A stretch of DNA of 64,000 nt from Zygaena filipendulae (GCA_907165275.2 OU015660.1:9302501-9366500); one strand, 5' to 3'. Positions 36,701 to 47,096 are shown, numbered from the stretch's first letter. The notes: generated by a model not told the origin, from the letters alone. A program made the numbers and translations.

Positions 36701-39131
36701 ACGCTCTTAATTTAGTCACTTTAACTTTTTATTACTGTTTCTAATACAGAGTAACTTTTTTCTCTATCACAATATTACCCGTTTGTTTTGTTGCACAAGT
36801 AAAAAGGCGATAAAAATACCAAAATTAAGAGGTTTGTTTTGTTAAATACCTACGAAAGTCAATTTATTATTACACGCTTTATATTATATTTCACTTGTAT
36901 AAGTAACAAACAATGTAACTAAATATTAGAAGTCAATTTTAACTAACTATTTATTGTTATATCGAAATGAAACTTTGTTTTTAATATGTGATTCGGATGA
37001 TAATGCAGTACTTATAACTATTAGTTGATCTAATGATATATATCTGGAAGATGGACATGGGATCTTAGAAATTAACGACGCAACCCAATCGAATTGGAGT
37101 TCGTTTGATTGTTCTTGACGAGGACTCTGGTGCAAGATGATTTTTGATTCAGTTTACTATAAAGCGTGTTCTTTACTTATTTTTCAACTTATAAGTTTAC
37201 CAGAATAAGATTTACGTAATTACCTAGATAAGTTAACTGTCGTGAGCATTAGGGCCATAAGAATATTTGGGCATAGATAAGCAATAATGTGTTAACCCAC
37301 ACTGGAAAAATTTTGAGTAAGTAAATCGTGTTTTAAAATCATAGCGCTATTTTGTGTCAAATTTTTTTTTATGTTTAACATTTTGTTACATATTTAAACA
37401 ATGTAATAAGGTAAACATATAATTAAAAAATGTTGAGAGTTAAGGATCTCAATAAATTGTTCTGTATCAATAACTTAATTTTGTGGGTTAACATGTTATT
37501 GCTTATCTGCGTCCATTTGTCGGATCTGTCAACAGTTTAATGTTCGCTTCTAAATACTACCTGGACTACATTGTTCTATCATATTTTTGTCAGATGGTTC
37601 CGTGGAATGGACACCGGGCGTGACGATGAACTTCACATACCGTTTCGCTGACGACCCCTTGGGAGAGAACCTGCTCGGCAATATCACTTGGAAGGTGGAT
37701 CTGAACGAGCCCGCCCATTGGACACACGCTGAAAGCACTTGTAAGAGTCTCTGATTGAAATAAACTCGTGGATATGTGGCTAGTACGATTACTTACTCGA
37801 AAAAGAGAAAAAAAAATTAAAAGGTACCTACCTAATAATAGAAATCTAATAGGTACCTAATAATAGAAATTTTAAATGTCAAAGCTGGTTCAGTAGGTCT
37901 TAGGATGTGGATGTTAAATATATCTAATGATATAAAAAGAGGAAATACAGAGTACCTAATTAAAAAACACGGTATAACAGCATATTTAGCATAACACCTA
38001 GGTAATATTAAATTATATATTTTTCCCTTGTCATTTCAGTGTTTTTTCAGTGTTTTGGAGACGGTTATTTTTTACTAGTTACTCTTTTATTTAGATTTTA
38101 ATCCTGCAAAATTTTCACTTAGATAAGTACATTTTGTTTTGCTATCAACGCTTGAAATTGATTTAGTATTGATTTTACGTATACAGATGATGGTATTTAC
38201 AACACATATGTACTGGACACCGAATATAGGACATGGGCACTGCTCCTCCATTGCGCTGAGCAGAGAGAAGGGGCCAGATACTTGACGGCGTTCATATTCG
38301 CGAGGAACAGTACTCTGCCGAAGAATGTCATGGCCTATTTAAGGGATAAATTGCCACGGTACGTATGAAATTATTTATTATTTTGATAAAGATCTATAGG
38401 TAAAGATAATGACCGCCAATCGTCATCACCTTCATCATCTTACTAATATTATAAATGTGAAAGTGTGGATGTTTGTTAATCAATCACGCAAAAACGGCTG
38501 AACGGATTTGGATGAAATTTGGCATGCACGTTGTCAGGGGTACAGAGAAGGACATTTACTATACTTACTTACTTAGGCTACTTTTTAAGCCGGAATTCCC
38601 GTGGGAACTCCGAAACTACCGCGGGATTAACCGCGAGGCCCAGCTAGTCAATTTATAATTACAAATTAATAATAATAATAATAATCTTTATTTCTATAAA
38701 TCATTACAATTATTAGACTTACATAATATTGTATCCTACTTATATTCTAATTTTTACTTTAATTTTATAGCTGGTACTTAAACCGGGAATACCCGTGCCA
38801 TAATAGCACTATATTCTTGTCTTATTTTAATATATATAAATAACGTGTCACGTGGTTTGTTTTCTGTTTGTTGTTTGTTGGGTTAATGTTTCAAAAGTTG
38901 GACCTAAGAAAAGCATACTTAGATAAACCTTATGTTTCTTATAATAAGGGTCGACTGTCCTCTTCCAGATATGACGTGGATGTCAACTATGTGTTCCCAA
39001 TTATACAAAACGATTGTGCCCCCAAACCTGCTCGAGCCGACTTTAGCCCGGTGTTCGTGGAAGTTGGAAGCAGAGTGCCGCAAAGGCCCGGAATCACATA
39101 CAACGTGGCGTTTGGACACGGCGGTGTTTGA
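30628..39131 (+). CDS. Secreted lipocalin (5 exons, 249 aa)
   Basis: The exons are 30628-30747, 36441-36588, 37594-37740, 38187-38358 and 38969-39131. All have GT/AG borders and matching phases (0, 1, 1, 2), giving 249 residues. Residues 1 to about 19 form a signal peptide (MAKVLGGVLMILASNMVLS). The lipocalin signature follows: NCPEV, then G43-D-W45-FVVEYYAS at strand A (the G-x-W motif). A C-terminal part has LDTEYRTWALLLHC, matching motif 2 (T-D-Y region), and FARNSTLP, matching motif 3 (R). Cysteines 27, 62, 161 and 212 fit the two-disulfide pattern of insect apolipoprotein D/bilin-binding relatives. N-glycosylation sequons lie at NFT, NIT and NST. Lipocalins of this type bind small hydrophobic ligands outside cells. 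The actual ligand is unknown. A tail of about 37 residues after Cys212 is longer than usual. The first intron is 5.7 kb and transposon-filled. Confidence 0.88.
31157..31320 (-). mobile_element. Helitron-like element in lipocalin intron 1
   Basis: Minus orientation: the terminal hairpin (CCCGCAGTTTGACCCGC) at the left, GTTCCCGCGGGAATTCCGGG, and the 5' side ending AATATTAAAGTAAGGA. A short internal deletion removes the region between TACAG and GACAACG. Confidence 0.6.
31545..31753 (+). mobile_element. Helitron-like element in lipocalin intron 1
   Basis: Variant with CTACAGAACCGATTTTGAAAATTC and AATAGAAAGCCACG. It ends at a hairpin and ACATCTAA, so the terminal tetranucleotide is CTAA. Confidence 0.5.
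31847..32456 (-). mobile_element. Tandem pair of Helitron-like elements
   Basis: Two direct copies of about 300 bp (31847-32143 and 32144-32456) are over 90% alike by eye. They share GCCTATATGTAGCTCCAGGC, CCGTTCAGTAGATTCGGAG, (GACA)n and ATGTACAGAATCGCGGATTC. The second copy keeps the CTAGCTGTGCCCCGCGG 3' tip exactly at the junction, while the first lacks it. A related piece lies at 57284-57460. Confidence 0.7.
32457..33888. other. Lipocalin intron 1, non-repetitive part
   Basis: No exon recognised. About 33066-33319 has diffuse inverted similarity between its ends (TTCGCATGAAAG and its inverse-like CTCTCGTGCGAA), which suggests an old TIR element without clear borders. Confidence 0.35.
33889..34211. 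mobile_element. MITE-like TIR element, full copy (family C)
   Basis: 323 bp. The ends are GGGCATGTTGACTAA and the inverse TAGTCAACATCCC, with AGTCCGTC inside both arms. The core has inverted TGACGTCA octamers at 34014-34021 and 34058-34065. It has no coding capacity. Confidence 0.7.
34685..34887 (+). mobile_element. Helitron-like element, full length
   Basis: Runs from TCCCTATAAATATTATAAATGCG to the hairpin GCGGGTGAACCCGCGG and GGAACAGCTAG|T. It lies in lipocalin intron 1. Confidence 0.75.
35788..36218 (+). mobile_element. Chimeric Helitron-like elements near lipocalin exon 2
   Basis: The first part (about 35788-36054) is a different element with TCTATACTTATAATAAAACTG, (GTCT)n and TTAACCAAACTTGG. 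It runs straight into the 3' two thirds of a Lep1-type copy (from CTCAATCACGCAAAAACGGC to CCGCGGGCGAAACCGCGGGG), which ends 222 bases before exon 2. Confidence 0.55.
36441..36588 (+). CDS. Lipocalin exon 2
   Basis: Follows a TTTGCAG acceptor and starts MLGDWFVVEYYAS, the G-x-W core. It ends at TATC|GTAAAT in phase 1. The donor is chosen because the next exon needs one carried base, and the frame otherwise stops two codons later. Confidence 0.8.
37269..37514. mobile_element. TIR element with 4-bp target duplication (family B)
   Basis: Starts GGGCATAGATAAGCAATAAT and ends TATTGCTTATCTGCGTCC. It is flanked by the perfect repeat ATTT at 37265-37268 and 37515-37518. Its right end lies 79 bases before lipocalin exon 3. 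Confidence 0.8.
37594..37740 (+). CDS. Lipocalin exon 3
   Basis: Runs from TTTGTCAG to a GTAAGA donor and encodes SVEWTPGVTMNFTYRF and onward through the middle beta-strands, including two glycosylation sequons. Phases are 1 at both ends. Confidence 0.85.
38187..38358 (+). CDS. Lipocalin exon 4
   Basis: Follows GTATACAG and ends at CACG|GTACGT, phase 2. It carries the DTEYRTWALLLHC and FARNSTLP motifs and the start of the C-terminal helix (VMAYLRDKLP). Confidence 0.85.
38439..38647 (+). mobile_element. Helitron-like element in lipocalin intron 4
   Basis: Starts TCTTACTAATATTATAAATGTG, carries AACGGATTTGGATGAAATTTGG, and ends with the hairpin CCGCGGGATTAACCGCGAGG and CAGCTAG|T. Confidence 0.75.
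38666..38760 (-). repeat. LINE-like tail, minus strand, with (TAA)n
   Basis: A (TAA/AAT)n tract followed by CTTTATTTC is the reverse of an AATAAAG signal and tail. Confidence 0.4.
38969..39131 (+). CDS. Lipocalin exon 5 and stop
   Basis: Follows TCTTCCAG. It encodes YDVDVNYVFPIIQNDC, the usual C-terminal cysteine region, then a Pro-rich tail ending GHGGV and TGA. A second open frame over the same bases is a shadow: its phase does not fit exon 4. Confidence 0.85.
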
Positions 39132-39199
39132 AGCGTTACAATAATATACCTATTTAATTATGTACTTAATTCAATTTTAGCTCTGTGATTTGATCAATT

Positions 39200-39205
39200 A
39201 ATAAA
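39200..39205 (+). terminator. Polyadenylation signal of lipocalin gene
   Basis: AATAAA lies 69 bases after the lipocalin stop codon. Confidence 0.6.
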
Positions 39206-41295
39206 AGTATACTTATCTATCCCTAATCATTGAGGTAAAACCTTTTTAACGTTGCACCTAGATTCACAGTTCCATACAAATGTCCTCACAAAAAGTGCTG
39301 TTGGTAGATAAAAATGAAAAATAAAATAAACTGTAAAACCATTTCATTGAATAATCAAAATTCGTATTTATGCATACGACACAGCGCTCACGCGACAAAC
39401 TAAATATATTTCCATTTACAGGTTTTTTGTGAGGATCTTTAGTATTTAAGTCAATGCCCCTAATTTATAATATAAAAGTTTAATTGTGAAATTAATAGCT
39501 ATTGTTTAGGAATCTTTATCAAAATCCTGATACCTATCTACTATTATATCTTTTCGAAATACGGTGGTTATCAGTAATTTTAAAACTTTGTTTCTAAGTC
39601 AATATAATATCTGTTGTAATAAATAATATTTATTATTATTTTGATCTTTTTTCTTTCAAAAGACCTTTAATGCCGATATTCTATAGACAAATAGAGACGC
39701 ATCGCAATCCCACGTGTGTAAAGTTTGATCACCCTATAAACGTAGTTTCCGAGTAATTTGCACTTAAGAGTTTAAGTGTAACTTTGTATGTTTTATCTAT
39801 ACTTGTTAAAAATAATTTTACAATTTTACGATCCCAAATAAGGTAGTACACAAACATTGAATCATACTCAAGTACATTGTGACTGCAAACGTAAATAAAA
39901 CAGTCAGAACAAGGTAGGTATACTAACTCGTTCACCTACACAATTTAAATACATACATACATAATACATTTATAAAATGCTTTCGGAGAAGCTCATTATT
40001 CTACTTCTTTATTAGTATGCTATGTCGATACGTCTGTAGGAAAGACAATAAGCACATACGCTCGTAAAAACTTTGACCACATAAACATAGAGTACTGTAT
40101 AGATAGTGACATTCAGCGTTGACCGTGTCCGAACCGTGCGGTGCTAACAATAGGCCGAACAAAATTAAATCAGCTATAGACGTGTAATACGATCGTTCTG
40201 CCGCGTTATTAATATTGAATTTTCACAATTTTCCGAAGGCGAAGTTCTTCATAGAGTAAATAAATTTCATATGTGTAACAGACTGGTCGCTCCCTATGAA
40301 ACACCTTCTAAAACTAGACAGATATACTCGTTTAGATATTAAATTCCAAATTAATTTGTAATCTTATAAAGTAATTAATGGAGGAGTTTTCTAAGAAAAT
40401 AAAAAGGGAAAATAGTAGAAGATCTAACGTTTATTGTATTTAAATTTTGGATCGCAGCCTACTTTGATTTGTCTTGCCATAGAAACGAATTAAACGGTGC
40501 GTAGGTACAACTATATTATGTAACATGTTAGATAACTTGTGTTATATAATACGTCCACACTATGTGACATTGCTATTTAACATTGCAACATGAAACAAGA
40601 GTAGGTATACACAGTAGAATAACAATGTTATATAACCATTGTCGTATGCTATCCACAATGTCGTCGCTGTGAGAGGACGTTTCACTAGCTGTGGCAGCGC
40701 TGTTGTCATTTTAAATAACAAAACCTAACGTGACCAAATTATATAACATTCAGTGTCCACATTGTTATATACCATGTTTTGTTATGTAGTCTGTACGCAC
40801 TGTAACTTTTTGTTTTATAACAATGTTATTCAACATTGCAACATAAAAAAATTCTGTTCGTTTCTGGTTCTTCAGCGCTATTGCTATCCACAATGTCGTC
40901 GCTGAGAGGAAGCGTCACTAGCTGCGGCAGCGACTGTTGTATTTTTAAATAACAAAAGAAAAACAAAAAGCTAATAATATGACAAAGTTATATAACATGT
41001 TATTAGAACATTCTGTGGCAAAATTATCTGAAACATGTTATATTTTTACCACATAATTCTTTAACCCTAAAAATAGCCCAAATATTCTGACCCCCAAAAA
41101 TAGTGGTACCTACTTATACAAATTTGCCTAATTTTCGTGATATGTGGTTGTTTTGCTGTAGGTATATGCACAGCTGTGTATTTTGTTAGTAATAAACATA
41201 CACGAGGGCATATCGTAAACAATGCATTGTCTAATAGCAATTAATATTCTTTGGTCCGGTATAAGTAATTGAAACTTCTTACGCAAAAGGCTCTG
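39206..41295. other. Intergenic between lipocalin and the Ala/Pro-tail gene
   Basis: No gene recognised. A diverged direct duplication is present at about 40590-40745 and 40835-40985. Confidence 0.5.
40590..40985. repeat. Diverged direct repeat, about 100-150 bp
   Basis: GCTATCCACAATGTCGTCGC, then GAGAGGA and CACTAGCTG(T/C)GGCAGCG, then TTTAAATAACAAAA, occurs twice in the same order. TTATATAACAT/ACATTGTTATATA motifs surround both copies. It is probably a degraded transposon. Confidence 0.55.
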
Positions 41296-41324
41296 TTATA
41301 AGTAAGTTAAGTGTCGGACGAGCA
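41296..41324 (+). promoter_or_regulatory. TATA box and initiator of the Ala/Pro-tail gene
   Basis: TTATAAGT at 41296 is followed 28 bases later by AGCAGTTTTC (initiator-like, A at 41324). The start codon comes 19 bases downstream, so the 5' leader would be very short. Confidence 0.5.
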
Positions 41325-41342
41325 GTTTTCACGATAGCCAAT

Positions 41343-41414
41343 ATGGGTGCGTTGAACAAAGTGTGTGCGTGCTGTCTGGTGGTTTTCGTTAATATCCAGT
41401 TCATCACTGGCAAG
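41343..41414 (+). CDS. Ala/Pro-tail gene, exon 1
   Basis: Twenty-four codons encode the signal peptide and end at ...GGCAAG|GTTTGC in phase 0. Confidence 0.7.
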
Positions 41415-44221
41415 GTTTGCTTATAATTGAATACAATATAATGTTTCATTTATTACAATTTATTGAAATTAGTAGGTAGGTATTGTACCACAATATGTAG
41501 TACTAGCTGTTCCTCGCGGTTTCACCCGCAGGAATTCCGAAATTACTGCGGGAATTTCGAATTGTAATATAGAATAGTGTAGCATTCTAATGGTGAAAGA
41601 ATTTTTGAAATCGGTCCAGTAGTTTTTGAGTTAAATCTTAACAAACAAATAATATGTCACTATCGAAATAAATGTTTAATAAAAAAATTTATATTTATAG
41701 TGTTTTGAGTTATTATGTCCAATTTTGGTGATGGTGTTGATGATCATCATAAAAAAAAAATAGAAATCTGAAATTCTATACCTACAGATAAATTAAACTC
41801 TAAAAATAATTAAACTCTAAATTAAGATAATTTGGAATGGCCATAGCGGATATATAGGTCTAAAAAGCATAAAAATAAATGATTGTTATTGCCTAGGTTT
41901 GCTAAGGTATCATTTCTATAATAGTAACCTAGGTATTTACCTAATTAGCATTTCACTCATTGAACAATTTATTATAACTAAACGATTCACCTGCTCTAAA
42001 ATTACTAACAAGATCGAATACTTATCAACTTTTTACATTTTTGGAAAAAAATTGAATGTAGCATGTCCTTACTCCCCTACCGATTACTTATTACTTTAGG
42101 GTTGTCAGCGGCTAACTTGCGGATTAGTTGATTATATCATAGATCAAAAATACTTCTATGTTCAGTATTATCATACATCGTATTGAATACAGATTAGACG
42201 TATAAATTCCGGTAATTAATGTAATACCAGCTTAGCCATTACAAACATTGGTGATTAATAATTCATTTGTAAATACTTAACACATATTTTGTGAGCGAAA
42301 TCACAAATCAATGAAATAACTACGCGTTTTTCATGATAGGTAAATGGATTAATTGTTTTTTCAATGCACATGCTCACAGTTAATCGTGCGAAACCTTTAT
42401 CGGCTATTTTTAAGAAGGAAATTGGGTTATCGTTTGACAGGAATGCACACTTTGTAAACAGAATACAGAAAAAATCATGCGCTATTATTACACAGCAGTG
42501 TACTGTTGTTGGTTTAGTGATCAGAGAAATACTGCTACATAAAAAAAACCATGAGGAACTCACATGTTTTTTCAGTCTATTTTTTTTTTTTTTTTATTTA
42601 TTTATTTATTTTAAATGGCCTTCTAACAACTGAGAACAAAAATATTGCAAAAGTTAGTTAAATAGAGCGTTTTAAAAATCCACGTTTTAAAGAAACCGCC
42701 AAAACGCAGAATGACCGCATCGGTTAGAAATCACACCACCACTTTCCTTCTACTTCTTCTTCTTCTATTTTTCAGTCACTTGCCAGGGTCATGTAGAAAC
42801 ATCTCCTTAACTCTTAATATAAATGCGAAAGTAACTCTGTCTGTTTGTCTGTCCATCTGTCGGTCTGTCTGTCTATTACGCTTTCACGCCTAGACGGCAC
42901 AACCGATTGTCATGAAATTTTGCATACACGATGAGAGGGGTACAGAGAAGGACATAGGTACATTTTATCCCGGAACTCCCGCAGGCAGTCCGAAAATTTC
43001 GCGGGTGAAATTGTATAAAAGTTTCCATACGACCCGTTTTCACGGGCACAGAAAGGGATATAGGGTACTTATTATCCTGGAATTCCCGTGGGAACTCCAA
43101 AAATACCGCGGTTGAAACCGCGGGGAACAGTTAGTATAAAGCTATGGTCTTAACTGAGCTGTATTTTCTTTGTAGCCCATATTTGGGTCAAGAATATGGT
43201 GCGATTGGTTTTGCGATGACGACGACTATGACTCCTCGGCAACGACGACCACTTTTGATGACCTCTTGGACGCACTCTTTGACCCTTGCACGGATTGTCC
43301 AACTCGAATACCACCCACAATGGGCCCTATTAGTGTCATGATACGTAAGTAAACTTTAACCTCTCTAAAAAAATAAGGTTCCACACAGGTGTGGATAGGA
43401 ATATGTGATCGTTACTTCTGCCCTTTTCTTCTTTTGTGTCAGAACAAGGGTTACCTGATGACCGGGTCGGAGCCCACCGGGATGTCCGGATCTTTTTTTT
43501 TTTGTTTTAAGCCGATAACTAGTCGTATGTTTTAAACCCGTCGATTTTAGTTAAATAATCATAGATACCATCGACACTCCAGCATATCAAATCATTAAAT
43601 CACATAATTGATTTAAAATCCTTGGTCTAGTTAAATATTCATAAACAGTAATCATAATGTAGTTTTTTTTCTAGATTTCTAAATTTAGAAAGAATGTGAA
43701 TGTAATCCTATTTTTATACCTACTCATCAACCGATTCATGACTAAACCTCCAAATAAACTTGAGCTGAAATCTAGAAATCTGATGGTCATAATAATTATA
43801 AAGAAGTCCGACATTCACGCGGGTATACTAGTATTTAGTAAAGGCACAAATGGTTTGTTCATTGCAAACTGATTTTGTGCTATTCAATAAATAACTGGCA
43901 CAAGGTATAAACTAATTGCAAATGCTATTAATTTCAGCGCCCAATCAGAATGGCATGAATCTCATAATGACACCAAACCGTCCGTTTTGGAATATGACCT
44001 TTGTTCCTTTGTCGCCCAATGGTGGGTTCATTGGGGCGACACCCCCACCGGGCTTAACAGCCGCCACGGCCGCGCCACTTCCAGCTGCCACCTCAGCAGC
44101 CCCGGCGGCTGCTGGGGCACCAGCCGCCCCGGCGGCTCCTGGGGCGCCAGCTGCCCCGGCGGCGCCAGCTGCACCCAATGCAACCACTGCTGCACCACCC
44201 GCTACCACTGCAGCGGGATAA
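41343..44221 (+). CDS. Small secreted protein with Ala/Pro-rich tail, unknown function (174 aa)
   Basis: The exons are 41343-41414, 43176-43344 and 43938-44221, with phases 0 and 1 and standard GT/AG borders. Residues 1-24 are a signal peptide (MGALNKVCACCLVVFVNIQF). The mature N-terminal half has WCDWFC, a run of Asp, a Thr run, and CTDC, giving four cysteines in a C-x3-C...C-x2-C arrangement that could form two disulfides. The last 65 residues are a low-complexity tail of AAP and GAP units ending in Thr-rich sequence, suited to O-glycosylation, and there is one NMT and one NAT sequon. I do not recognise the family. It could be a cuticle, silk, saliva or mucin-like component. These are guesses from composition only. 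The tail sequence is GC-rich and repetitive, so its length may vary between individuals. Confidence 0.7.
41503..41660 (-). mobile_element. Helitron-like element in intron 1 of the Ala/Pro-tail gene
   Basis: CTAGCTGTTCCTCGCGGTTTCACCCGC is the inverted 3' end, 88 bases after exon 1. The interior is the variant with TCTAATGGTGAAAG. Confidence 0.6.
41661..42802. other. Intron 1 of the Ala/Pro-tail gene, remaining part
   Basis: Open frames on both strands at 42255-42633 lack recognisable domains. A T-rich tract with TTTATTTATTTATT at about 42580-42610 looks like a minus-strand LINE tail. Confidence 0.4.
42803..43133 (+). mobile_element. Helitron-like element abutting exon 2 of the Ala/Pro-tail gene
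   Basis: TCCTTAACTCTTAATATAAATGCG starts it, followed by (GTCT)n and two successive 3' halves (from TTTTATCCCGGAACTCCCG and TTATCCTGGAATTCCCG). It finishes with CCGCGGTTGAAACCGCGG and GGAACAGTTAG. The end lies only 42 bases before the exon 2 acceptor. Confidence 0.7.
43176..43344 (+). CDS. Ala/Pro-tail gene, exon 2
   Basis: Follows TTTGTAG and ends ATAC|GTAAGT, phase 1. It encodes PIFGSRIWCDWFCDDDDYD and CTDCPTRIPP. The longer open frame over the same bases in another register does not fit the splice phases. Confidence 0.65.
43345..43937 (+). other. Intron 2 of the Ala/Pro-tail gene
   Basis: 593 bases, AT-rich, with a T-run at about 43492. No repeat family member was recognised. Confidence 0.6.
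43938..44221 (+). CDS. Ala/Pro-tail gene, exon 3
   Basis: Follows TTTCAG and encodes PNQNGMNLIMTPNRPFWNMT and then the Ala/Pro/Gly tail to TAA. Open frames on the other strand and register are GC-rich shadows. Confidence 0.65.
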
Positions 44222-45378
44222 TGATCTTACCATGGACATTTTTATATAAAACCGGCGGGGCAATTATGTAATTTTTTTTATTATATATACCAAATTTTTC
44301 GATTTTAATCCAAAACATCGTATTTTTTGTTAATTATGAACTATGTTGATTTTGGTTGTTTGCTACAAATTGTATAGGTGTTACATATAAAACGTATACT
44401 TACCTAATACCTATATTGTAATCGCAAATCCGATGGATACTGAAAAAATTATAACAACAAAAGTTACGTAATAGCACACTAGTTATTGATCCCACGTTAA
44501 CAACATTATCCAACGGTAACCCAATCTGTCGTCTCTCGGGGTGTTGTAATTAAAATCATTTGATTGAAGCAAATTGCAAGTGAAATATTTTGTTATTATT
44601 ATTGTATTATTATTTGAAAGAAAAAATACGTTTTTAAACGATTATTTGAATGAAAAACGTGCATTATGAGTATGAACGTCTCAACGTTTGTGCTATTTTT
44701 GCGGGTGTCTTTACTGTCGGACAGTGCTCGTAAAGTGGGGCCAAAATGACGCACAGTCCTTACAAACTGATTAGAGAGCGACGAAGTTCGGCTGTTTAAC
44801 ACACCTGTGTCCCCATAGCACATATATAATTTTCAGAAAAATGTTTTCTGTGCCTAGGTCCCATTGAGTGAGATGCTTTTTGTAAAATCCATTTAAAATA
44901 TCGTACCTTTTATTCAAAACAATTTTGTAGAAATAAGTACGTATTTCTCGCTCGGTATGACAAATTGAATTAAAATTTTAATATAACTTCGTTTTTGGTC
45001 ATTAATTTGTAAGCTTCAATTATCCATTTAGGTACTAGACAAAAAAAATATTAAATATTATTATGCTTTGAGGATGAGGCCATACCTTTATAAATTGAAT
45101 AAATAATAAGTACCTATAGTCAAGTCAATATTGTAAAATTAGTGTCGATAAATTAGTTTCAAGGAGATTCCATTACAAAATTTCATTTAGATACACATGA
45201 AATTTTCATGAAATTTTCATGAAATTTCATGAATTTTCAATAAACGAATCATTTTCTTGAAATCAAATCAGTTTTGTATAATGCGTGTTTTTTTATAGTC
45301 TCATACAACTTGAAGTATTAATGTAGGTACATACAACTCCAAGTATTAATATACTATGTACGTATATTACCTAACATC
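44222..45378. other. Intergenic after the Ala/Pro-tail gene
   Basis: No gene recognised and no AATAAA is seen close to the stop codon. A short tandem array of ATGAAATTTTC units lies at 45197-45238. Confidence 0.45.
45197..45238. repeat. Short tandem repeat of 11 bp
   Basis: ATGAAATTTTC is repeated about 3.5 times, each unit containing the palindrome-like TTTCATGAAA. Confidence 0.6.
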
Positions 45379-45621
45379 CTCAGACCAAATAAAAACTAAA
45401 GACGGTACGCGTGGAACAAACAAGTGAAGCCAGGAAAAAGACACCATCGCCGTGCACGTACACAGAAACACGCACACACTTACAAGAAAAAGACACCATA
45501 AATCCTAAGTAAACTTTGCGAATCCATACACTTTCCTAATCACCACATGCATACATAGGTACGCAACCGGCTTCACTTCGTTGTTCGAGACGTTCCGTCT
45601 TTAGTTTTTATTTGGTCTGAA
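45379..45621. mobile_element. TIR element with 8-bp target duplication (hAT-like)
   Basis: Inverted ends of about 30 bp start TCAGACCAAATAAAAACTAA, mirrored at 45591-45620. The perfect 8-bp repeat CTAACATC flanks it at 45371-45378 and 45622-45629. Eight-base duplications and a near-terminal CAG fit the hAT superfamily, although P elements also make 8-bp duplications. At 243 bp it has no coding capacity. Confidence 0.75.
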
Positions 45622-45629
45622 CTAACATC

Positions 45630-47096
45630 GTGTATCTAAAACGCTATAAAATAGTGAACAAAAATTTTACCACAAAGGTTCAAAATGGGCATTTTATTTA
45701 CCGCCGATATTTTAAACTGCAATATTAGGTATCTTATTTTAATTATTTTTGCTGTTGCTACATAGATTGACCCTATTTATGTATTTATAAGACCGTTTAA
45801 GCCACTTTAAGTTTGAATAAGTACTTATTTTTGTTGATTATTGTGATTAGTTTTAAGTTATTCTTAGAATCTAAGGTTTAATTATAGATTAACGGTAGTT
45901 CTTATTAATATAAATTATTGATAGTATACGGCTACTGTTCTTCACTAAGAAAATATCAAAAGTAATAAAGATATAAAAGAAGTATTTTTTGTAATAGTAA
46001 CAAAATTTAAATTACAATGTGGGACAAAGTACATATTTAATATAATTTTATTGTGTTGTATAAATTCGAAGACGGCTGAACGGATTTAAAAAATTATTTT
46101 TGTTTGGGTTAAACTTTCGAGATGTCCATTGCAATCAAGTCAGGATCCTGATAGGAACTTGGAGAAATCAAGGGAATCAAGGGAATTCTTTAAATATTAC
46201 AGGCACACCTTTAGAGATTTGGGTCGATATTTTTTACAGTAGTACATTAGCTCTCGGAAACATAGGCAAAATAGGTACATATTTTTAAATGACTATATAT
46301 TTGTTCTAATGATTGTATATATAAAGCCTTGCTTATTTTAGTAGGATTTTTGCATCCAACTCTTCTCAAATATAAAAACAGTGAAAATAATAATTATTTT
46401 TTATAGTTTTCGGCAGTAAACAGTACAGTGCAAATTAATAAAGAGTTCCATTTGATCAATAGATAAATAATAATTACGGCATGAAAGCAAATCGGTTGAA
46501 CCTTACGTAGTATAACTAGTAGGTACGCAGCAGGTAGGTACCTACCAACCCACATACATTAGTATCCTCGCTTTGTACCTACCTACCACAATATAATGAA
46601 CGCTGAATGCCTAATTGAATATCGGGCATTTGAACTCTGATTTTTATTATTCTTTAAAACTAACTGTGGCCCGCAGGTCCGTTTGCGTGGTGATAAAAAT
46701 GCGATTTCGGAATTTTTATCGAGATCTAAATATCCTATGTATATACCTACCTACTCGTAACTTTATAATTAGCTTTAATAAGCTGTTTCCCGCGATTGCA
46801 CGCACGTCAAGCTCGCGTCTTACTAAGGAACTCTTTGTTCAAAATTACCTATTCCATGTTAATCAGAGAGATAGTAGCTTTTATTATATCGGTAAAATAT
46901 TTTTTAGAATCAGAATAAAGATTAAAGATTAGAATAGAATAGAATATTTTTATTGCACAACACACACACACATACAGATTACACAGACAGTTGACAAAAA
47001 TAGTTTACAATTTTTTTTACAACTTATAAACCTAAATTACCTCTTACGAGTATAAACAAAAAATATTTGCAAACACCTTTATAATATTTTTATAGA
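45630..47096. other. Intergenic, no gene recognised
   Basis: AT-rich. It holds a minus-strand LINE tail at 46930-47040 (reverse of GTGTTGTGCAATAAAAATATTC with a TATTC repeat) and no other supported feature. Confidence 0.45.
46930..47040 (-). repeat. LINE-like 3' end, minus strand
   Basis: On the minus strand: TGTGTGTGTGTTGTGCAATAAAAATATTCTATTCTATTC, a signal plus pentanucleotide tail like the one at 735-777. Confidence 0.45.

Noticed and set aside
38932..39144. Alternative frame over lipocalin exon 5
   Set aside because: The phase does not match exon 4, and it loses the C-terminal cysteine motif.
43945..44208. Ala/Gly-rich minus-strand ORF
   Set aside because: It is the GC-rich shadow of the Ala/Pro tail in exon 3 of the gene on the + strand.
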